From: Variovorax sp. CF079
GTDB lineage: Bacteria > Pseudomonadota > Gammaproteobacteria > Burkholderiales > Burkholderiaceae_C
Assembly (NCBI RefSeq): GCF_900101545.1
Contig: NZ_FMZU01000006.1
Span: 186,001 to 250,000, forward strand
DNA length: 64,000 nt
Direction of reading: 5' to 3'
This document shows, in pieces, positions 8,904 to 16,182 of the stretch; the first letter of the stretch is position 1; the number at the start of each line of letters is the position of its first letter. Under the pieces are notes generated by a model. The model was given only the letters and a program-made list of their open reading frames with translations. It searched no databases and was not told where the DNA came from. The translations under genes and the position numbers were made by a program.

Positions 8904-8989
8904 CCGCGGAACCGGCTTTGCCGGGCCGCTGGTGTTGCCCCCGGAGAGGGGGTTGGCGGACCACACGAAGTGGGGGAGCCTGGGGGTGA
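8904..8989 (+). repeat. Dispersed intergenic repeat, copy 1
   Basis: The 54 bases 8904-8957 match the reverse complement of 55554-55607 at 49 of 54 positions. They contain two hairpin-forming parts: CCGGC-TTT-GCCGG and CCCCC-GGAGA-GGGGG. After a variable stretch, both copies end in AGCC followed by a G-run and TGA (here 8977-8989). Each copy fills the gap between convergent genes, here between the FIST gene and the M20 gene. The element looks like a REP-type bidirectional terminator or mobile palindrome. The rest of 8855-8991 holds no gene. Confidence 0.8.
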
Positions 8990-8991
8990 GT

Positions 8992-10167
8992 TCAATCCCG
9001 CAGGAAGCGTTCGGTCAGAAGCACCCAGTACGCGGAGCCGATGGCGACGTTGTCGTCGTTGAAGTCGTAGCCGGGGTTGTGCACCATGCAGGCGCCGTGG
9101 CTGTCGCCCTCTCCATTGCCGATCAGCAGATAACTGCCGGGCACGCGCTCGAGCATGAAGGCGAAGTCCTCGCTGCCGGGCAGCGCCGGCGCCTGCAGCG
9201 TGACGCGCTCCGGGCCGAGCAGTTCGAGCGCCACTTCGCGCGCGAAGGCGGTTTCCTCGGGCGCGTTGACCAGCACCGCATAGCCGGGCCGCCAGTCGAT
9301 CTGCGCCTTGATGCCGAAGCTCTCTGCCTGTGCCGCGACGAGCGCCTTGATGCGCTCTTCGAGCCTGCCGCGCACCTCGCGGTCGAGCGCGCGCACGCTG
9401 ATCTCCAGCACGGCGCTCTGCGGGATCACGTTGTTGGCCTTTCCGGCATGGATGGCGCCCACCGTGACCACGGCCATCTGCAGCGGGTCGATGTTGCGCG
9501 ACACCACGGTCTGCAACGCCATCACGATGCTGGCCGCGGCGACGATAGGGTCGGCGGTGCGGTGCGGCATCGCGCCATGGCCGCCGATGCCGGCGAGCGT
9601 GACGGTGGCGTAGTCCGACGAGGCCATCGCCGGGCCTTCGCGCAGCGCCAGCCGGCCTTGCGGCAGGCCCGGCATGTTGTGCATCGCGAAGATCGCGTCG
9701 CACGGGTACTTGTCGAACAGGCCGTCCTCCATCATCCGCAACGCGCCGCCGCCGCCTTCCTCGGCCGGCTGGAAGATCAGGTTCAGCGTGCCGTCGAAGC
9801 GGCCGCGTTCGGCGAGATGGTGTGCGGCGGCCAGCAGCATGGCCGTGTGGCCGTCGTGGCCGCAGGCATGCATCACGCCGGCGTGGCTGCTCGCGTAGGC
9901 GAGGCCGGTGGCTTCGTCGATCGGCAGCGCATCCATGTCGGCGCGAAGGCCGAGCCGGCGCTTGCCCTTGCCGCGCACCAGCCGGCCCACCACGCCGGTG
10001 CCGCCGAGGCCGCGCTCGACCGCGTAGCCCCAGCTCTCCAGCTTCGCGGCGACCAGCGCCGAGGTGCGGTGCTCGTCGAAGGCCAGTTCGGGATGGTGGT
10101 GGATGTCGCGCCTGAGGCCGATGAATTCGCCGGCCTGCGCATGCAATTGTTCGAGGAGTGTGCTCAT
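8992..10167 (-). CDS. M20 family amidohydrolase (hippurate-hydrolase type)
   Basis: The 391-residue protein shows the metal-ligand and catalytic motifs of M20D aminoacylases: RRDIHHHPELAFDE, LRADMDALPIDE, MHACGHDGHTAML (HxCGHDxH) and IFQPAEEGGGG with the paired glutamates. The dimerisation insert includes VTLAGIGGHGAMPH. These cytosolic enzymes cleave N-acyl amino acids or related amides using two divalent metals. It follows a Bug binding-protein gene by 9 bases, and a LysR gene is divergent. The operon may therefore take up and cleave an acylated compound, but the substrate is not readable. Confidence 0.9.
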   Translation of the reverse strand: MSTLLEQLHAQAGEFIGLRRDIHHHPELAFDEHRTSALVAAKLESWGYAVERGLGGTGVVGRLVRGKGKRRLGLRADMDALPIDEATGLAYASSHAGVMHACGHDGHTAMLLAAAHHLAERGRFDGTLNLIFQPAEEGGGGALRMMEDGLFDKYPCDAIFAMHNMPGLPQGRLALREGPAMASSDYATVTLAGIGGHGAMPHRTADPIVAAASIVMALQTVVSRNIDPLQMAVVTVGAIHAGKANNVIPQSAVLEISVRALDREVRGRLEERIKALVAAQAESFGIKAQIDWRPGYAVLVNAPEETAFAREVALELLGPERVTLQAPALPGSEDFAFMLERVPGSYLLIGNGEGDSHGACMVHNPGYDFNDDNVAIGSAYWVLLTERFLRD

Positions 10168-10176
10168 GAGGCCAGC

Positions 10177-11163
10177 TTACTGCGGCTGCAGGTTGATCGA
10201 CTTGGCGATGCTGCGGTAGCGCGCCGTTTCGGCCTCGAAGAACTTCGCCGATTCGGCCAGCGACATCGGCGCCGAAGCCACCTGCGTCTGGGCCGCGAGC
10301 TGGGCGCGCACGGCCGGGTCCTTCAGGGTCGCGCCGATCGCCTTGTGCAGGCGCTGCACCACTTCTTCCGGCGTGTTCTTCGGCACCATGAAGCCGCTCC
10401 AGATCTTGTAGGAGAAGTTCTTCTGCTCCTTGCCTTCGCTCACGGCCGGCACGTTCTTGAGCAGCTCGGAGCGCTGCGCGCCAAGCTGGCCGATCACCTT
10501 GAGCCGGCCCTGCTCGGCCAGCGCGCCCATGGCCGCGCTGTAGACCAGCACCGCGAAGTCCACCTGGCCGCCGCCGATGTCCTGCAGGAGCGGTGCGTTG
10601 CCCTTGTACGGCGCATGCATGAGCTTGATGCCGGCCTGCTGCTGCACGTTCTCGAGGATCAGGTGATAGAGCGATCCGACGCCCACGCTGCCGTAGCTCA
10701 GCGGCGCGTCGCCGGACTTGCGCGCCAGCGCGATCAGCTCGTCGACGGTGTTGGCCGGCAGGTCCTTGCGCGCGACGAAGACCATCACGGCGTCGGTCAC
10801 CGGATGCACGAGGCGGAAGTCCTCGGCCTTGAGCTTGACGGCCGCATTGGCCAGCGGCGAGAGGATCACCTCGTTCGGCGAGCCCTGGAAGATGTAGTAG
10901 CCGTCGGCGGGCGCCGCCAGCACCTTCTGCGCAGCCATCGCGCCGCTGACGCCACCGAGGTTCTCCACCACGACCTGTTGGCCCAGTTCCTTGCCCAGCG
11001 GCACGGTGAAGATGCGCGCGGCCGCGTCGGAGGGTCCGCCGGCCGGGTAGGGAACCATCAGGCTGACGGGCTTCGTTGGATAGGTCTGCGCGAAGGCCGT
11101 GCTTGCGGCGAGCATGAGGCCGGCAAGAAGTAGGGTGCGCGAAGGTCGGGACAACGGTTTCAT
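10177..11163 (-). CDS. Bug-family (TctC-like) periplasmic substrate-binding protein
   Basis: This 328-residue protein has a signal peptide (RTLLLAGLMLAASTAFA) and the Bug opening YPTKPVSLMVPYPAGGPSD. It shows the family motif VVVENLGGVSGAMAAQKVLA with the conserved GG/G turn. Bug proteins capture small carboxylates or aromatics in the periplasm for tripartite tricarboxylate transporters. No TctA or TctB gene is in the window, so it is an orphan receptor of the kind abundant in Bordetella and Comamonadaceae. It is the first gene of an operon with the M20 amidohydrolase and is divergent from a LysR regulator, which probably controls both. Confidence 0.9.
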   Translation of the reverse strand: MKPLSRPSRTLLLAGLMLAASTAFAQTYPTKPVSLMVPYPAGGPSDAAARIFTVPLGKELGQQVVVENLGGVSGAMAAQKVLAAPADGYYIFQGSPNEVILSPLANAAVKLKAEDFRLVHPVTDAVMVFVARKDLPANTVDELIALARKSGDAPLSYGSVGVGSLYHLILENVQQQAGIKLMHAPYKGNAPLLQDIGGGQVDFAVLVYSAAMGALAEQGRLKVIGQLGAQRSELLKNVPAVSEGKEQKNFSYKIWSGFMVPKNTPEEVVQRLHKAIGATLKDPAVRAQLAAQTQVASAPMSLAESAKFFEAETARYRSIAKSINLQPQ

Positions 11164-11215
11164 CGGGGCTCCGGTGGATGCCAGCGAATCGTAGGAGTCG
11201 TCAATCCGAACGTCC

Positions 11216-11235
11216 AATGCATTGTTGTCTGCATT
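11216..11235. promoter_or_regulatory. Candidate LysR operator in the divergent region
   Basis: AATGC and GCATT are separated by 10 bases, forming a dyad inside the 110-base gap between the Bug gene and the LysR gene. Size and position suit a LysR-type binding site. It is only a pattern match; no experimental or comparative support is available here. Confidence 0.45.
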
Positions 11236-11273
11236 AGCATGACTTCGATGCACTACTTTGTCGGGCACCCACG

Positions 11274-12158
11274 ATGACGCTGGTTCAACTAAGGCATCTG
11301 ATCTCGCTCGCAAAGAGCGGCTCCTTCAGCAAGGCCGCACAGGCCCAGCACCTGACCCAGCCGGCGTTGAGCCGCAGCATCCGCGCGCTCGAGGACGAAC
11401 TGGGTATGCCGCTGTTCGACCGGGTCGGACGCCGCAACGAACTCACCGCTTTCGGGCGCGAAGTGCTGAGCCGCGCGCGCCAGCTGGTGTTCGAGGCCGA
11501 CGAGTTGCGCGACAGCGGCCGGCTAATGCGCGAGGGGCAGGGCGGCGTGATCCGCATCGGCATGGGCTCGGGTCCCGGCGCGATGCTGATGACGCCTTTT
11601 CTGATGCGCATGGCGACCCGCCATCCGAAGATGCGCGTGGTCGTGTCGCGCGGCGGCACCGATCTGCTGGCGCAGGCGCTGCGCGCGCGCACGCTCGATG
11701 CGCTGGTTGTCGATGCGCGTTCGCTGAAGCCCGCGGCCGACCTGGAGCTGAGCGCGCTGCACGAAATGCGCGGCGTCTTCATGTGCCGCCGCGGCCATCC
11801 GCTCGCGCGGCTTCGCAGCGCGGTGAGCTTCGAGGCGGTTCAGCGCTATCCCGTAGCCTCCACGCCGCTGAGCGACGAGGTGGCGCGCACCTTGGTCGAA
11901 GCCTATGGACCCGAGGCGCACCCGGCACTCTGCGTGACGCTGCAGTGCGAGGAAGTCCCGAGCCTGGTGGAGGTGGTGCGCCGGAGCGACGCCGTGCTGC
12001 TGGCCATTCGCGCGGCGGCGCCAGACCTGGTCGAGCTGAAGATGAAACCCGAGCTGAATGGCGTCGCGCGTTTCGGCCTCGTGACCTTGCGCCGGCGCAC
12101 CGAGGCGCCGGCGCTGCCGATCCTGCGCGAGCTGATGCAGGAGTTGCTGCGCGACTGA
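11274..12158 (+). CDS. LysR family transcriptional regulator
   Basis: The protein has 294 residues. The N-terminus is a LysR winged helix-turn-helix (LRHLISLAKSGSFSKAAQAQ, then LTQPALSRSIRALEDELG and PLFDRVGRRNELT). The rest is a periplasmic-binding-protein-like effector domain. It is divergent from the Bug/M20 operon and a dyad lies between them, the standard arrangement for a LysR regulator of the neighbouring operon. The inducer is probably the transported or cleaved compound. It converges with the first oxidoreductase gene, leaving a gap of 9 bases. Confidence 0.92.
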   Translation: MTLVQLRHLISLAKSGSFSKAAQAQHLTQPALSRSIRALEDELGMPLFDRVGRRNELTAFGREVLSRARQLVFEADELRDSGRLMREGQGGVIRIGMGSGPGAMLMTPFLMRMATRHPKMRVVVSRGGTDLLAQALRARTLDALVVDARSLKPAADLELSALHEMRGVFMCRRGHPLARLRSAVSFEAVQRYPVASTPLSDEVARTLVEAYGPEAHPALCVTLQCEEVPSLVEVVRRSDAVLLAIRAAAPDLVELKMKPELNGVARFGLVTLRRRTEAPALPILRELMQELLRD

Positions 12159-12167
12159 GACTGAGAC

Positions 12168-13436
12168 CTAGGAGGTGGCGAAAGCGAAGTCGACCTCGGG
12201 CTTGAGGCCGCTCACGATGCGCGCGATCGATTTGCCCGAGCCGCAGGCGTGGGTCCAGCCCAGCGTGCCGTGGCCGGTGTTGAGGAACAGGTTCGGCAGC
12301 TTCGTTTTGCCGATCAGCGGCACGTTGCTGGGCGTCGCCGGCCGCAGTCCGGTCCAGAACTGGGCTTGCGTGCTGTCGCCGGCGCCAGGGAACAGCTCTT
12401 CGACGCGCCGCACGATGGCCTCGCAGCGCACGCGGTTCAGGTCGCGGTCGTAGCCGTTGAGTTCGGCCGTGCCGGCGATGCGCAGGCGGTCGCCGGTGGC
12501 CGAGGTGTAGCGCGAGAACACCAGCTTGTACTCGTCGTCGGTCAAAGAGACCTGGTGCGCCTTCGAGGCATCCTTCACCGGCAGCGTGACCGAGTAGCCC
12601 TTGGCCGGGTAGATCGGCAGCCGGATGCCCAGCGGCGTCGCGTAGAGCGGGCTCAGCGAGCCCATCGCCAGCACGAAGGCGTCGCCGCGGATGCGCTGGA
12701 AGCGGCCTTCGTTGTCTGTCGCTTCCACGTGGTCGATGCTGCCGCCTGCTTCGCGCAGCGCGGTCACGGTGTGGCTCATGAGGAAGTTCACGCCGGCCGC
12801 AGAGGCCAGTGCGACCAGTTCGCGCGCGAAGCGGTTGGCATCGCCAGATTCGTCTTCGGCCGTGTAGGTGGCGCCGGCCAACTGGGGCCGGATGTGAGCT
12901 AGCGCGGGCTCGATCTTCACCGCCTCGTCGGCCGAGATCACCTGGCGCTCGCAGCCCAGTGCGCGCATCTGCTCGGCCGGCTTCAGTGCGCCGTCGAATT
13001 CCTTCTGTGTCGTATAGAAGTGCAGGATGCCCTGGGTGCGCTGGTCGTAGCTGAGACCGGTGTCGCGGCGCAGCTGCTGCAGCGTGTCGCGGCTGTAGGT
13101 GCCCAGGCGCACGATCTGCTCGATGTTGTGGCGCGTGCGCGCCGGCGTGCATTCGCGCAGGAACTGCAGGCCCCAGAGCCACTGGCGCATGTCGGCGCGG
13201 ATGCGAAAGAGGAGCGGTGCATCTTCCTTGCCGAGCCATTGCAGCACCTTGAGCGGCGCGCTCGGGTTGGCCCAGGGTTCGGCATGGCTGACCGAGATCT
13301 GGCCGCCGTTGGCGAAGCTGGTTTCGGCAGCCGGTGTGGCCTGCCGGTCGATCACGGTCACTTCGTGGCCGAGTTGCTGGAGGTAGTAAGCCGAGGTCAC
13401 GCCGAGCAGGCCGGCGCCGAGAACGATCACGCGCAT
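12168..13436 (-). CDS. FAD-dependent D-amino-acid dehydrogenase-like oxidoreductase, riboswitch-controlled
   Basis: The 422-residue protein begins with MRVIVLGAGLLGVTSAYYLQ, the dinucleotide-binding GxGxxG, followed by the acidic end of the second strand in TVIDRQ. It carries ETSFANGGQISVSHAEPWAN, a conserved block of DadA-type enzymes, and ends with the FAD-contact segment GHGTLGWTHACGSGKSIA. DadA enzymes oxidise D-amino acids to oxo acids and ammonia at the membrane. A glycine riboswitch with a terminator precedes it, so glycine or a related amino acid is the likely signal and perhaps substrate. The ATG at 13436 begins the Rossmann strand. The gene is one half of a tandem duplication with 13761-15008. 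Confidence 0.88.
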   Translation of the reverse strand: MRVIVLGAGLLGVTSAYYLQQLGHEVTVIDRQATPAAETSFANGGQISVSHAEPWANPSAPLKVLQWLGKEDAPLLFRIRADMRQWLWGLQFLRECTPARTRHNIEQIVRLGTYSRDTLQQLRRDTGLSYDQRTQGILHFYTTQKEFDGALKPAEQMRALGCERQVISADEAVKIEPALAHIRPQLAGATYTAEDESGDANRFARELVALASAAGVNFLMSHTVTALREAGGSIDHVEATDNEGRFQRIRGDAFVLAMGSLSPLYATPLGIRLPIYPAKGYSVTLPVKDASKAHQVSLTDDEYKLVFSRYTSATGDRLRIAGTAELNGYDRDLNRVRCEAIVRRVEELFPGAGDSTQAQFWTGLRPATPSNVPLIGKTKLPNLFLNTGHGTLGWTHACGSGKSIARIVSGLKPEVDFAFATS

Positions 13437-13488
13437 TTCGAGAACCTTTGAGGTTGCAGCGCTTGAACGCAACGGAAACGGAAGCTCG

Positions 13489-13523
13489 AAAAAGAAAGCA
13501 ACCGGACCATGCGTCCAAGTTGC
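13489..13523 (-). terminator. Intrinsic terminator in the riboswitch expression platform
   Basis: On the minus strand, GCAAC (13523-13519) pairs with GTTGC (13502-13498), and GGAC with GTCC inside it, around a short loop. TTTCTTTTT follows at 13497-13489. This U-tract hairpin sits between aptamer II and the start codon, so it is the likely switch that glycine binding prevents from forming. Confidence 0.7.
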
Positions 13524-13525
13524 CG

Positions 13526-13732
13526 CTCCCCCTGTCCTCGGTACCTGAGAGATTCACCCGCTGCGCCCGCAGCAGGTTTGCTCCTTCGGTGCATCACATG
13601 GCGTGATGGCTCTCCAGACGGCTTTGACAGTTGATGCAGTACAGGCTCATCGCGTGAGCCGACCTGAGCGTTTATGGGAGTTTGCGCCTTCGGTGGAGCC
13701 GCTTCCCGCGGCCCGCTCTCCTGCAGTGCAGC
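13526..13732 (-). promoter_or_regulatory. Tandem glycine riboswitch upstream of the first oxidoreductase
   Basis: Read on the minus strand, aptamer I (about 13725-13625) has GGAGAG, then CCGAAGGCGCAAAC and CGCTCAGG. Aptamer II (about 13620-13526) has CTGGAGAG, CCGAAGGAGCAAAC, GAATCTCTCAGGTACCGAGG and ACAGGGGGAG. These are the classic paired glycine-aptamer signatures. Glycine binding usually turns expression on. A terminator hairpin follows directly, so control is probably transcriptional. The 5' end reaches nearly to the stop of the upstream paralogue, so its promoter overlaps that gene's end or transcription comes from it. Confidence 0.93.
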
Positions 13733-13760
13733 AATTGTAAGGCGGCGAGGAGGCGCGCGG

Positions 13761-15008
13761 CTACGGATTTCTGAAGGCGAACTCGAGCTCGGGCCTGAGG
13801 CCGCTCACGATCCGGGCAATCGACTTGCCGGCGCCGCAGGCGTTGATCCAGCCGCGCGCGCCCGGCGCGACATTGAGGAACAGGTTGAACAGGCGGGTCT
13901 TGCCGATCATCGGCAGCCCGTCCCGGCTGACGGCATGCACGACCGTCTCGAGGGAGGCATGCGCCGTGTCGGCCGCGCCGGGCAGCAGCGTTTCGATGCG
14001 GCGCAGGATGGCGTCGACGCGGTCCGAATCGGGCTCGCTCTCTTCGTCGAAGCTGGCGCGTACCGTGGCGGAGACCCGCAGGCAGTCGCTGCCCGGCGTT
14101 TCGATGCGCCGGATGCCCAGCTTGCCCTGCCGGTCGCGCAGCGCGACGCGCGGTGCGCGGGTCGCGTCCTTGAGAGGGATCGTGACGATGTATTCGCGCA
14201 GGAAGCGAAAAGGCATGGCGATCTTCAGCTTTTCGGCGTGTATCGCGCTGGAGATGCCGAGCGCCAGCACATAGGCCTGGCCGCGCAGGACGACGGGCTG
14301 GCCGTCGGCATCGAGCAGCTCGACATGGTCGATGCGGCCTGCGCGCTCCTCCAGGGAGATCACCGTGTGCTGGGTCAGGAAGCGCACGCCGGCCGCGCGG
14401 CACAGGAACACCATGCTGGCCGCGAACTGAGCCGGGTCGCGCGCCGCCGGATCGTCGAGCGAATAGGCTGCGCCGGCGAGCTCGCCGCGCAGGGCCTGCA
14501 GGGCCGGCTCGATGCGCAGCGCCTCTTCGGCCGAGACCAGGCGCTCCTCGCATCCCAGATCTTTCCAATGAGAGGCGCGCGCCAGCCGGGCGTTGAAGGC
14601 GTCGGCATCGGTGTAGATGCTCAGCAGGCCCGGGTTGCGCTGGCCCGGGGGCACGCCGGCTTCGTCGCGCAACGAACGCACGATGTCGCGGCTGTAGGCG
14701 CCCAGCCGGACGAGGTGTTCGATCGGCTTGGATTTCGGCGCCTCGCCGATGGCGCGATCGAGCAGCTTCGCGAAGCGTCGCCGCAGGCGCACGTACAGCC
14801 CCACCCATTTCGCGCGGGCGGCACGGCGAGCGGCGGATTGCCGAAGAAGCTGGTCGGCCGCGGCCGTGACGACCGTGTCGACGCGCCCGCGCGCCTTGGC
14901 GGCCGGCGTGGCATGCCTGTCGACCACCGTCACTTCGTGGCCCAGCTGTTGAAGGTAATAGGCCGATGTCACGCCGAGCAAGCCGGCGCCGAGTACAACC
15001 ACGCGCAT
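13761..15008 (-). CDS. Second D-amino-acid dehydrogenase-like oxidoreductase, probably degenerating paralogue
   Basis: The 415-residue protein is clearly paralogous to 12168-13436: MRVVVLGAGLLGVTSAYYLQ at the start, LVRLGAYSRD in the middle and NACGAGKSIARIVSGLRPE at the end. About residues 37-70 differ sharply. Where the paralogue has ETSFANGGQIS, this one reads KARGRVDTVVTAAADQLLRQ. A neighbouring frame over the same bases reads TSFFGNPPLAVPP, close to the lost motif, which suggests two compensating frameshifts. The frame is otherwise intact. It also has its own glycine riboswitch. Activity is doubtful; it could be a recently inactivated or repurposed copy. Confidence 0.75.
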   Translation of the reverse strand: MRVVVLGAGLLGVTSAYYLQQLGHEVTVVDRHATPAAKARGRVDTVVTAAADQLLRQSAARRAARAKWVGLYVRLRRRFAKLLDRAIGEAPKSKPIEHLVRLGAYSRDIVRSLRDEAGVPPGQRNPGLLSIYTDADAFNARLARASHWKDLGCEERLVSAEEALRIEPALQALRGELAGAAYSLDDPAARDPAQFAASMVFLCRAAGVRFLTQHTVISLEERAGRIDHVELLDADGQPVVLRGQAYVLALGISSAIHAEKLKIAMPFRFLREYIVTIPLKDATRAPRVALRDRQGKLGIRRIETPGSDCLRVSATVRASFDEESEPDSDRVDAILRRIETLLPGAADTAHASLETVVHAVSRDGLPMIGKTRLFNLFLNVAPGARGWINACGAGKSIARIVSGLRPELEFAFRNP

Positions 15009-15090
15009 GTCCAGATCCTTTTGGGATGGCATGAACGGCGGGTCTGGGCGCTCACTGTGCGGAGCTGCCGTAACCCGGGGTTCAGATGCC

Positions 15091-15292
15091 GCTCCCCCTG
15101 TCCTTGGTACCTGAGAGATTCATCCGCTGCGACCTGCAACGGACTTGCTCCTTCGGCGCATCACCTGGCGTGATGACTCTCCAGACGGCAATTGACTAGA
15201 TGAGCAGTGATTCGAACCGATGCGAGGTTCACCTGAGCGTTCATGGGAGTTTGCGCCAACGGTGGGATGTCGATGCATCCGCTTTTCTGCGG
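15091..15292 (-). promoter_or_regulatory. Glycine riboswitch upstream of the second oxidoreductase, aptamer I altered
   Basis: On the minus strand, aptamer II (about 15187-15091) keeps CTGGAGAG, CCGAAGGAGCAAG, GAATCTCTCAGGTACC and ACAGGGGGAG. Aptamer I (about 15292-15231) keeps GCGCAAACTCCC and CGCTCAGG. However, the usual CCGAAGG reads CCGTTGG and the 5' GGAGAG is not recognisable. No U-tract terminator follows. A small hairpin (ATCC and GGAT) covers the AGGA ribosome-binding site, so control, if any, may be at translation. The gap 15009-15327 holds nothing else. Confidence 0.85.
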
Positions 15293-15327
15293 TAAGAATC
15301 TTAGCTTAGAAACCGGTTTCCTGGCCG

Positions 15328-16062
15328 TCACGCGCGGCGCAGGCGGGTGAACAGCTCGAACTCCCAATTGCGCATGCCCAGCAGCAGCGTGTAGCCCTCG
15401 CGCTCCTTGGGCGAGAGCTTCTGGTCGGTCTGGTGTTGCTGGGCGAAATCCTGGGCCACGCGCTGCAGCCGGTCCAGAAAGGCCGGCGCCAGCGAGCGGC
15501 TGATCGAGCCGTGAACCAGCAGCAAGCCTTCGGCCGGCCCGTCGAAGCCGCCTCGGTAGTAGTCGAGCACCACGTTCTCGCGGAAGAAGTCCATCACCGG
15601 CCCGTGCGGGCGCCAGCGGAAGGTCTTGGCGAGTTTCAGGCGGTAGCGGTTCAGCGGCCGGAGCTCGATGATGCCGATGCGGTCGAGTTGCGCGAGGTAG
15701 CCGATGCATTCGGCCTCGCTGATCCGGTAGGCGGTCACGATCTGCTCCAGCGTCCACTGGCTCAGGACGCAGATGGCCAGGAGCAGCAGCTTCTTGTCCT
15801 TGACCACGGCCTTTTCCTGCTCGAGCGTCAATTCCTTGAGCAGCGGCTGCGCATCGGCCACGCGGCGGGCGAGTTCGGCGAAGTCGATCTTGAGTGCACG
15901 GCAGATCGCATCGACCCGCGTGAGCGGCATGTCGCCCTTGGCGAGCATGCGCTTGACGCTGGATTCGGCCATGTCGAGCGACTTGGCGAGATCCGCATAG
16001 GTCATGCGGGCGGTTTTGAGCTCGTTCTTGAGAGCCTGCACAAGGTCGACGGTGGTGCTCAT
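15328..16062 (-). CDS. XRE-type helix-turn-helix regulator
   Basis: The protein has 244 residues. Residues about 17-60 form a Cro/C1-type HTH: MTYADLAKSLDMAESSVKRM, then LTRVDAICRALKIDFAELAR. After a helical linker, the remainder looks like a winged helix (WTLEQIVTAYRISEAECIGY) and an alpha/beta tail I do not recognise. It is a cytosolic DNA-binding protein. It lies divergent from the lipid operon at 16183 with 120 bases between, so that operon is the most obvious target, although autoregulation alone is possible. Confidence 0.8.
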   Translation of the reverse strand: MSTTVDLVQALKNELKTARMTYADLAKSLDMAESSVKRMLAKGDMPLTRVDAICRALKIDFAELARRVADAQPLLKELTLEQEKAVVKDKKLLLLAICVLSQWTLEQIVTAYRISEAECIGYLAQLDRIGIIELRPLNRYRLKLAKTFRWRPHGPVMDFFRENVVLDYYRGGFDGPAEGLLLVHGSISRSLAPAFLDRLQRVAQDFAQQHQTDQKLSPKEREGYTLLLGMRNWEFELFTRLRRA

Positions 16063-16182
16063 GGCGGGAGTATTGGGATTTGATACCTGAGGTCGTGAAA
16101 AAGTACTCCGTATCGATTCTCGATGCTCCCGGAGCGGTTGACAACCTACATTCCGCCGCACACACATCACCCGGAGCCCGCC

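Noticed and set aside
7624-11133. Open frame of 1169 codons on the plus strand
   Set aside because: It runs across the FIST gene out of frame and antisense to the M20 and Bug genes. Its composition is Arg/Ala-rich shadow sequence, and the real genes there have clear motifs.
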